A stretch of 5,674 nt of DNA, from the NCBI GenBank assembly GCA_012513545.1, contig JAAZCB010001193.1, forward strand, positions 1-5,674, read 5' to 3'. Source of the DNA: Clostridiaceae bacterium (GTDB lineage: Bacteria; Bacillota_A; Clostridia; Acetivibrionales; Acetivibrionaceae). Within the stretch, counting starts at the first letter, position 1. Each line of letters starts with the position of its first letter. Below the pieces are notes generated by a model. It saw only the letters and a program-made list of their open reading frames with translations. It was not told where the DNA came from and searched no databases. Below are positions 1-3,691 of this stretch, in pieces. The translations under genes were made by a program, and so were the position numbers.

Positions 1-459
1 AGAAAGCCCCGTTACTGCCATATAATGCTGAACCTGCAACTGGTATTCTTCGGGCACGCCCTGTTCCCATTCTGCTGCTCGATAAGCACTGGCCGTTTTG
101 GCCTCAAATATGCCATCGCCGCCTAAACTTGGATCAGTGACTATGCCATCAAGATTTGCCAACATAAATTTAAACCTTTTGTGCTGAAGTATGGCATGGA
201 CCTGTCTTATTTTGAATCCTGTACGATCAGCAAACTCCTGTCGGATAATGGGCTCCATGAGGGTTCCCCAATAGGCTGCCTCACCTGCTGGTGCAGGCTC
301 AATCTGGCCTGTCTTATCTAACCATACTTCCACTGGGGACTTCCATTTACTCAGGCCACAGACGGCAGCCACATCACTACCTCCGATCCCTAGTCTGCGA
401 TACTTCAACCATTCCTGATACTTCATGTCCTTTGTTGATACAAGTACGTTTGCATGCAT
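1..459 (-). CDS. YqaJ-like phage recombination exonuclease (lambda-exonuclease fold), C-terminus cut by the window edge
   Basis: The 153 visible residues match the N-terminal half of the YqaJ viral recombinase family, 5'-3' exonucleases that process double-stranded DNA ends and normally act with a RecT/Beta-type annealing protein. Visible features are W17, the signature GIGGSDVAAVCGLSKWKSP from residue 24, an acidic helix around E69, and a PD-(D/E)XK core formed by D104 (NLDG), E119 and K121 (FEAKT), followed by Q142-H145 in the conserved helix. The ATG at 459 is preceded by AGGAAG (468-473) at 8-nt spacing, and an in-frame TGA at 475-477 rules out a longer protein. It lies 21 bp downstream of the 71-aa gene on the same strand and is probably co-transcribed with it. 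In Bacillus skin-type elements yqaJ is followed by a recT-like gene (yqaK). That position is outside this window. The family call is firm. The exact substrate is inferred from the family. Confidence 0.9.
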   Translation of the reverse strand, partial: MHANVLVSTKDMKYQEWLKYRRLGIGGSDVAAVCGLSKWKSPVEVWLDKTGQIEPAPAGEAAYWGTLMEPIIRQEFADRTGFKIRQVHAILQHKRFKFMLANLDGIVTDPSLGGDGIFEAKTASAYRAAEWEQGVPEEYQLQVQHYMAVTGLS

Positions 460-480
460 CTGCAACACTTCCTTTCAAAA

Positions 481-696
481 TTAAAATGGGGCATCATCAG
501 CTTGTTCATTTCTTCTGCTGCTGCAGTAGATATTTGCCTCGCCAAACAGCATAAGTTCCAGGATTGCTATTTTTGCTAAGATCCCGGATAGCGTCTGCAT
601 GGCTGCGGCGCTGAGCTGATCTTTGTTTTGCAGTTTGTCTGCCAGGGCTGTTAGATCTGCATACTGTTTGCTCAGTTCTGTCATGTTCTTTGTCAT
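481..696 (-). CDS. 71-aa helical protein with an SSB-like acidic C-terminal tail
   Basis: I recognise no family. Residues 4-55 look helical, with regularly spaced Leu, Ile and Ala from TELSKQYADL to AKIAILELML, so a small helical bundle or coiled coil is likely. There is no OB fold and no signal peptide. The protein ends in NEQADDAPF, which resembles the C-terminal tip of bacterial SSB (typically DDDIPF or DDDLPF), the peptide that SSB partner proteins bind. The ATG at 696 is chosen because a near-perfect AAGGAGGTG lies 5 nt upstream. The frame stays open up to a GTG at 822, but that extension would run through a terminator hairpin and has no Shine-Dalgarno site. It directly precedes the YqaJ-type exonuclease gene. 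I infer an accessory role in recombination, possibly recruiting or blocking SSB partners. The function is unproven. Confidence 0.75.
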   Translation of the reverse strand: MTKNMTELSKQYADLTALADKLQNKDQLSAAAMQTLSGILAKIAILELMLFGEANIYCSSRRNEQADDAPF

Positions 697-701
697 AATT
701 T

Positions 702-710
702 CACCTCCTT
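702..710 (-). promoter_or_regulatory. Strong ribosome binding site that fixes the start of the 71-aa gene
   Basis: On the minus strand this reads AAGGAGGTG, close to a full complement of the 16S rRNA 3' end, 5 nt before the ATG at 696. It supports the internal ATG over the upstream GTG at 822. Confidence 0.85.
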
Positions 711-759
711 TCAAATGTGAACGCCTCTCACCGTTCATGCCTTCTCTGTAAATGGGCAC

Positions 760-787
760 AAAAAAATGCAGGTCCGCGTAGACCTGC
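760..787 (-). terminator. Intrinsic terminator in the leader of the recombination operon
   Basis: Read on the minus strand, a perfect 7-bp stem GCAGGTC/GACCTGC (768-774 with 781-787) and a 6-nt loop are followed by one A and then seven U (plus-strand A760-766). It lies downstream of the promoter at 923-951 and upstream of the 71-aa gene. I see no promoter between it and that gene, so transcription of the recombination genes seems to need read-through. Related GCAGG-type terminators occur at 3644-3671 and 5034-5055. Confidence 0.75.
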
Positions 788-845
788 TTAAATAGCCTTC
801 TCATCATCCCGCCCATGTCCACATAGCGAAGGCGATACTATATTT

Positions 846-870
846 GCAGCTAGGTAGCTGATCTAACTGC
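846..870 (-). other. Leader-RNA hairpin with a loop complementary to the upstream terminator stem
   Basis: On the minus strand GCAGTTAG and CTAGCTGC (863-870 with 846-853) form an 8-bp stem containing one G-U pair, with a 9-nt loop. The loop contains CAGCTAC (854-860), the exact complement of GTAGCTG at 910-916, the 5' arm of the terminator at 882-915. The same bases also form the inverted repeat CAGCTA-N2-TAGCTG at the DNA level, so an operator site is an alternative reading. This stretch belongs to the gene-free span 697-1097. Confidence 0.4.
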
Positions 871-881
871 GACACAGGCAT

Positions 882-915
882 AAAAAAATAGCCGTTTCCG
901 CAAGGGATACAGCTA
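882..915 (-). terminator. Intrinsic terminator directly after the promoter
   Basis: On the minus strand UAGCUGU pairs with ACGGCUA (909-915 with 889-895, one G-U pair). An inner UCC/GGA helix closes a 5-nt loop, and seven U follow (plus-strand A882-888). The expected start of transcription from the promoter at 923-951 is about position 916, so the hairpin begins at or next to the first transcribed base. That predicts either a ~35-nt RNA or a leader that must be overcome by read-through or antitermination. Confidence 0.75.
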
Positions 916-922
916 CAATAAT

Positions 923-951
923 ACCATAGTAGATATAGAGGCATCTGTCAA
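923..951 (-). promoter_or_regulatory. Sigma-A-type promoter for the recombination operon
   Basis: On the minus strand a perfect TTGACA -35 box (946-951) is separated by 17 bp from TATGGT (923-928), which matches 4 of 6 -10 positions. Transcription should start near 916 and read toward the 71-aa gene and the YqaJ-type gene. The ~80-bp repeat at 975-1057 ends 23 bp upstream of the -35 box. Confidence 0.65.
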
Positions 952-974
952 CAAACCCTTCCCCGAAAACTTCT

Positions 975-1057
975 TTTTATCGGTTATTGTCAAGAGGGGG
1001 TGGGTTCGTTAGGAGTTTTCTCAACTTCCATCCTACCATCCTATGTCCCACCGATTA
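975..1057. repeat. Dispersed ~80-bp repeat, copy A
   Basis: This 83-bp segment matches 5058-5136 in the same orientation. The first 26 bases are identical through TTGTCAAGAG and the G run, apart from one base at the G-run boundary. The last 11 bases (CCCACCGATTA) are also identical. The middle has scattered substitutions and one 4-base gap. The ends carry the short inverted repeat ATCGGT/ACCGAT. A central AGTT-N5-AACT inverted repeat is kept in both copies while its loop differs. Copy A also has GGTGGG complementary to the CCCACC near its right end. It lies 40 bp past the stop of the gene at 1098-1523 and just upstream of the promoter at 923-951. It could be a miniature inverted-repeat element, a structured RNA or a protein-binding element. 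Confidence 0.8.
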
Positions 1058-1084
1058 TATATATGGTTTTTCCATCACATAGGG

Positions 1085-1100
1085 CTTTTTGTTAGCCTCA
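1085..1100. repeat. Left arm of the 16-bp inverted repeat flanking the HARE-HTH gene
   Basis: CTTTTTGTTAGCCTCA here is the reverse complement of 1542-1557 with a single mismatch. An 11-bp core (TGTTAGCCTCA) is perfect. This arm overlaps the stop codon of the gene (1098-1100). See the partner entry for possible roles. Confidence 0.65.
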
Positions 1101-1523
1101 TAATTCAGGATGTTCTCCTGCTACTGCCTTCAATTTGATCATATTTCCGGGCAAAGTTTCAAACATAGCTGGATAATGTCCGCACCGGGCACGTATTTGA
1201 TTATATTTGGCTTTTAATCCGTTTTTCTGTAGATATAAATTTCTTTTAAATATCTCATCAGCAAGCGCCGCTGCATGCATTGTATTATTTTCCGCTTCTA
1301 GAAGAACGATCTTCATAGCCTCATGGAGTTTGTATTTGGGAAATTTTTGGGCGACCTCTTTTTCGATTGGTTCCAATAAGGGATCAAACTTCATGATAAT
1401 GTATGCGGGGAGATTGTCCTTGATTAAAACCACGCGGCCATTCTTTTCAACAAGATCAAATACAGCTCCAGCGTCATTCTTGATCTGTTCGTAAGGAACC
1501 AGACTTTCTAATTTCACTTCCAT
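1098..1523 (-). CDS. Phd/YefM-antitoxin-like plus HARE-HTH fusion protein (141 aa)
   Basis: Residues about 8-48 (from PYEQIKNDAGAVFDLVEKNG through VVLIKDNLPAYIIMKFD) resemble the Phd/YefM antitoxin fold, which dimerises and binds DNA. Residues about 63-132 match the HARE-HTH winged helix: a start like YKLHEAMKIVLLEAE, then MHAAALADEIFKRN, a central RARCG helix and a closing MIKLK strand. HARE-HTH domains are known from the RNA polymerase delta subunit and from restriction- or chromatin-linked proteins. The ATG at 1523 follows GGAGGTGATCC (1527-1537), an unusually complete anti-SD match. No toxin gene adjoins it, so an orphan antitoxin or a DNA-binding regulator is more likely than a complete toxin-antitoxin pair. 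A TTGACC at 1568-1573 may be its -35 box, but no clear -10 is visible. The domain assignments are by eye. The HARE-HTH half is the firmer of the two. Confidence 0.8.
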   Translation of the reverse strand: MEVKLESLVPYEQIKNDAGAVFDLVEKNGRVVLIKDNLPAYIIMKFDPLLEPIEKEVAQKFPKYKLHEAMKIVLLEAENNTMHAAALADEIFKRNLYLQKNGLKAKYNQIRARCGHYPAMFETLPGNMIKLKAVAGEHPEL

Positions 1524-1541
1524 TATGGATCACCTCCAATC

Positions 1542-1557
1542 TGAGGCTAACATAAAG
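1542..1557. repeat. Right arm of the 16-bp inverted repeat flanking the HARE-HTH gene
   Basis: TGAGGCTAACATAAAG here pairs with 1085-1100 at 15 of 16 positions. This arm lies just upstream of the ribosome binding site, in what should be the leader or -10 region. The two arms enclose almost exactly one gene. They could be the ends of a small mobile cassette, or complementary 5' and 3' ends of one mRNA. Confidence 0.65.
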
Positions 1558-1576
1558 ATAAACAAAGGGTCAATAA

Positions 1577-1592
1577 ATATTTATATAAATAT
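1577..1592. promoter_or_regulatory. Perfect 16-bp AT palindrome upstream of the HARE-HTH gene
   Basis: ATATTTATATAAATAT is its own reverse complement and sits just upstream of the candidate -35 box at 1568-1573. It may be an operator for the dimeric antitoxin-like protein encoded downstream. The region is nearly all A and T, so a chance palindrome is possible. Confidence 0.3.
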
Positions 1593-1641
1593 ATGTATAT
1601 TTGTTTTTAATAATCGGGGATAATTTTCGAACAACATTTTT

Positions 1642-1784
1642 CTTCCTTGGACCATATATAGATAATGGTAAATGACCTACAATCCACCCTTCGAGCAACA
1701 ATATCTTTGGGTCATCGGATAAACAACTTGAATCCAGCAAAGCAGCAAGTTTCCCTGCCTGGTCAAAACTCTGGATCAATTGAA
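1642..1784 (-). pseudogene. 3' remnant of a second DUF429-type gene
   Basis: This stretch translates to about 47 residues beginning QLIQSFDQAGKLAALLD and ending PLSIYGPRKK. It matches the last ~48 residues of the intact protein at 3692-4942 (same strand), with roughly three quarters of residues identical by my hand alignment, and the DNA is also visibly alike. Similarity stops abruptly at 1784 (corresponding to 3840), within CAATTGATC-type sequence, 5 bp from the end of the neighbouring alpha-CTD/sigma-like gene. The fragment has no start codon in a sensible context and no ribosome binding site. It lacks all the predicted catalytic residues, has one codon fewer than the intact copy, and has lost the original stop, so the frame runs on into AT-rich DNA to 1570. 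It is a decayed duplicate, useful as evidence of past recombination here. Confidence 0.85.
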
Positions 1785-1789
1785 ATACT

Positions 1790-2701
1790 TTAAAAATATG
1801 TTATTCTAGTACGATTATTCGGTCTTACAGTCGGAAGGCTTTTCATAGGCTTTTTTAAAGAAATAAAAGGTCCATATTCGCTGGAATGATCTGTTACGAG
1901 TATTGTAACCTCGCGCAGACGTTTTTTACTATTACCACGAAAATAATGCTGATGTAACTCGTTAATTACGTTGTTTTTATAATGTTCATATAAAGCAGCC
2001 TTAATGAAAAATATAAAGCCAGCCTGTTTTTGCTTCTGATAGGGACTATCAAATTTTTCTGTTGCTATTTGATGGATCTGTCTAACTCTCTCACGACTCA
2101 ATTTCAAACTTCTGCCTAATTTCGCGAATGTGCGACGCTTACCATCATAATTGCTCAATAAAACTTTTCTCTCAACTTCTGAAAAATCCTGAAAGAGATA
2201 ATCAATCAATCCCGAAACGCTCCTGTCTTTCGTAATATGATCTATACTAGCAAGGAGGTTTAAAAACGGATATGGGGTTCCGAAATATGGTAAATGCTGA
2301 GTAATTTTCTGGGCGATTGCTAGCAAGCCATAGGAGTAATGTAGATCACTGTTATATATCAGTAAAATATCAGAAATGTTCAAATGCAAGATCTCATGGT
2401 CAGTTCGGCCGTTTAATCCCGGCATCCTTTCTCTAATGTAGATTAACAATTGATCCAGGTCATATGAAGCGCGAGGTTCAATAAAAGCCAATCTTCTAAT
2501 GTCAATTATTTCGCCCAAGGCTTTTGCCCCGATACCCCTGATTGAACTTATAACGCTTCTATCAAGGTTAAGTAATTCATCCAATGTGGTTATATTGGAT
2601 GCTCTTAAGGCCTTTACGGTTCGATTTGATATGAAGAGAGAACTCAATGAAATACTCTTAAAATAATTCTTCATTTCTGTTGATCTGGGATCATAGGGCA
2701 T
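1790..2701 (-). CDS. Hybrid regulator: RNA polymerase alpha-CTD-like domain joined to a sigma-70 region-4-like HTH (303 aa)
   Basis: Residues about 17-70 resemble the alpha-subunit C-terminal domain. They read ISLSSLFISNRTVKALRASN, then ITTLDELLNL, then the helix-hairpin-helix IRGIGAKALGEI, a fold that binds UP-element DNA and activators. Residues about 172-218 resemble sigma region 4: an SEVERKVLL helix, then RTFAKLGRSLKLSRERVRQI, the classic turn that reads a -35 box. There is no sigma region 2, so it should not open promoters by itself. Proteins combining these two modules occur in Firmicutes and their mobile elements. Their biology is poorly known to me. The C-terminus is basic and rich in Asn, Arg and Lys. 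The ATG at 2701 follows AAGGAGA (2708-2714) at 6-nt spacing. It is divergent from the plus-strand pair at 2986-3622, which makes that pair a plausible target. Its 3' end directly abuts the DUF429 remnant, so its last residues may have been altered by that junction. Confidence 0.8.
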   Translation of the reverse strand: MPYDPRSTEMKNYFKSISLSSLFISNRTVKALRASNITTLDELLNLDRSVISSIRGIGAKALGEIIDIRRLAFIEPRASYDLDQLLIYIRERMPGLNGRTDHEILHLNISDILLIYNSDLHYSYGLLAIAQKITQHLPYFGTPYPFLNLLASIDHITKDRSVSGLIDYLFQDFSEVERKVLLSNYDGKRRTFAKLGRSLKLSRERVRQIHQIATEKFDSPYQKQKQAGFIFFIKAALYEHYKNNVINELHQHYFRGNSKKRLREVTILVTDHSSEYGPFISLKKPMKSLPTVRPNNRTRITYF

Positions 2702-2985
2702 TATTGTTCTCCTTGTTATCCCCTAAAGCATGGGTTTATAACCATAAGTTACTCGCATCTAATCAGAAATGTCAAATTTAATTTTATAATTTATAGTAAT
2801 TTTATGCAATTTGAATTTAAAATCGTTTTTTATGCCCCACCAGGGAAGTGCTGTTTAATCGTTGAATAAGGATAATTATCGGCTTAGACATAACAGAAAA
2901 AAATGGTTTTAATATTCTTAAGATCAGCGCTGGTTAATTCAACAATAATGACCCTGGTGTTAAAAATTTAAGGGGGGATTTTGTA
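2702..2985. promoter_or_regulatory. AT-rich divergent intergenic region
   Basis: This 284-bp stretch without genes separates the alpha-CTD/sigma-like gene (left, minus) from the two-gene plus-strand operon. It holds a plus-strand promoter candidate (2885-2913, listed separately). It also holds a minus-strand TTGACA at 2770-2775 whose downstream -10 is unclear: either a weak TAACTT at 18 bp, or a TATAAA further on that would need a different -35. Positions 2776-2835 are almost pure A/T, as expected for UP-element DNA that an alpha-CTD would bind. I see no RNA gene or terminator here. Confidence 0.5.
2885..2913 (+). promoter_or_regulatory. Candidate promoter for the two-gene plus-strand operon
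   Basis: TAGACA (2885-2890, 5 of 6 to the -35 consensus), a 17-bp spacer containing an A7 run, and TTTAAT (2908-2913, 5 of 6 to the -10 consensus). The start would be near 2920, giving a leader of about 65 nt before the GTG at 2986. Confidence 0.5.
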
Positions 2986-3375
2986 GTGGATAAACCAGAA
3001 TTATTGAGAGCCAAAACCGAATTGATGAGATTTATGGTAGAATCTCCTGCATTTTATAAAGACTTGCTTGATTTGATTGCGAAACATGCCGACACTTACT
3101 TTTTAGTTAAAGGTTTCAGTGTAAGAATGAGTACACTTTTTAAGCTTATGGTATATCCAATGATAAAGAAGGTACATTGTGATAATCAAACCAGACAGAT
3201 TATTGAACAGGATATTAGAAATTTAGCTTCCAAGCATATATATGATTATCGTACCTTTGTAGAAATAATAAAAAAATGCGCCAAATCTTATGGGATAGGA
3301 TATTGTGCATTAGCAGAAATGATTGCTGCAGGACATTTGTCCAGTTCAAATGGAGGAGATACAAATGTTTTTTAA
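2986..3375 (+). CDS. Hypothetical helical protein, 129 aa, first gene of a two-gene operon
   Basis: I do not recognise the family. The protein is soluble and mostly helical, with three Cys (C65, C98, C107) and no obvious zinc motif, signal peptide or membrane segment. It starts at GTG, supported by AGGGGGG (2971-2977) 8 nt upstream. A TAG at 2984-2986 in another frame does not interfere. Its last 11 bases overlap the next gene, so the two are probably translationally coupled. Its codons are more AT-rich than those of the DUF429-like and YqaJ-like genes, consistent with separate acquisition. It is divergent from the alpha-CTD/sigma-like regulator and may be controlled by it. No function can be assigned. 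Confidence 0.75.
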   Translation: MDKPELLRAKTELMRFMVESPAFYKDLLDLIAKHADTYFLVKGFSVRMSTLFKLMVYPMIKKVHCDNQTRQIIEQDIRNLASKHIYDYRTFVEIIKKCAKSYGIGYCALAEMIAAGHLSSSNGGDTNVF

Positions 3376-3622
3376 AGTAGTAGTCGCCTGCGGTCATCTT
3401 GGATGTAGAAGAGAAGTAGAAATTACCCGTTACTTTCAAGCTGACAATGCAATCGATGCCTGGGAGTCTGCGATGATAATGCCTCGATCAAAAAAGGGCC
3501 AAAAAAGCCGTTGTGTCAGACAAGTATATGAAATTGATATATATGAATTTATGTTGGGTAAATTAGAAGAATTAAAAAATCCGTATCTGCAGATTAAGAA
3601 GAAGAAGGCGCGAATAGCGTAA
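3365..3622 (+). CDS. Hypothetical small basic protein with a CGHLGC motif, 85 aa
   Basis: No family is recognised with confidence. The N-terminus (FFKVVVACGHLGCRREVEI) looks like two beta strands around the C9-x-H11-x-x-C14 cluster, which together with C50 could bind a metal. A helix (NAIDAWESAMI), a strand (CVRQVYEIDIY) and a basic helical tail rich in Lys (KIKKKKAR-type) follow. The pattern suggests a small alpha/beta fold with a nucleic-acid-binding tail. The ATG at 3365 is preferred because GGAGG (3352-3356) lies 8 nt upstream. A TTG at 3323 in the same frame would bury that site inside the coding sequence. The gene overlaps the end of the previous one by 11 bp and ends ahead of the hairpin at 3649. 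Confidence 0.7.
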   Translation: MFFKVVVACGHLGCRREVEITRYFQADNAIDAWESAMIMPRSKKGQKSRCVRQVYEIDIYEFMLGKLEELKNPYLQIKKKKARIA

Positions 3623-3643
3623 GTGGTACAAATTTAGTTAAGC

Positions 3644-3671
3644 AAAAACAGCAGGCCTTTTAAGCCTGCTG
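3644..3671. terminator. Bidirectional intrinsic terminator between convergent genes
   Basis: A perfect 8-bp stem CAGCAGGC/GCCTGCTG (3649-3656 with 3664-3671) and a 7-nt loop. On the minus strand it is followed by five U (plus-strand A3644-3648), giving a good terminator for the DUF429-like gene ending at 3692. On the plus strand it is followed only by CTTTAT, so it is weaker for the gene ending at 3622. Confidence 0.8.
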
Positions 3672-3691
3672 CTTTATGCTAATTTCTCTTC

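Noticed and set aside
291..554. Plus-strand open frame opposite the YqaJ-like gene
   Set aside because: The minus strand encodes a clear YqaJ family protein here. The plus-strand product is low-complexity and unlike any protein.
697..822. A longer version of the 71-aa protein starting at GTG 822
   Set aside because: It has no ribosome binding site and would be translated through the terminator hairpin at 760-787. The AAGGAGGTG before ATG 696 explains the start better.
988..993. TTGACA on the minus strand inside the ~80-bp repeat as a promoter -35 box
   Set aside because: Neither copy has a TATAAT-like hexamer 16-18 bp downstream.
1083..1097. GGCT/AGCC hairpin after the HARE-HTH gene as a terminator
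   Set aside because: The 4-bp stem has no following U run on the coding strand, so it is too weak to call.
1207..1494. Plus-strand open frame inside the HARE-HTH gene
   Set aside because: It is antisense to a gene with recognisable domains and has no ribosome binding site. Its Ser/Phe-rich translation is typical of a shadow frame.
2838..2959. Inverted repeat CACCAGGG/CCCTGGTG (2838-2845 and 2952-2959) flanking the plus-strand promoter
   Set aside because: Eight bases without extension, ~105 bp apart, are close to what chance predicts in a region this size.
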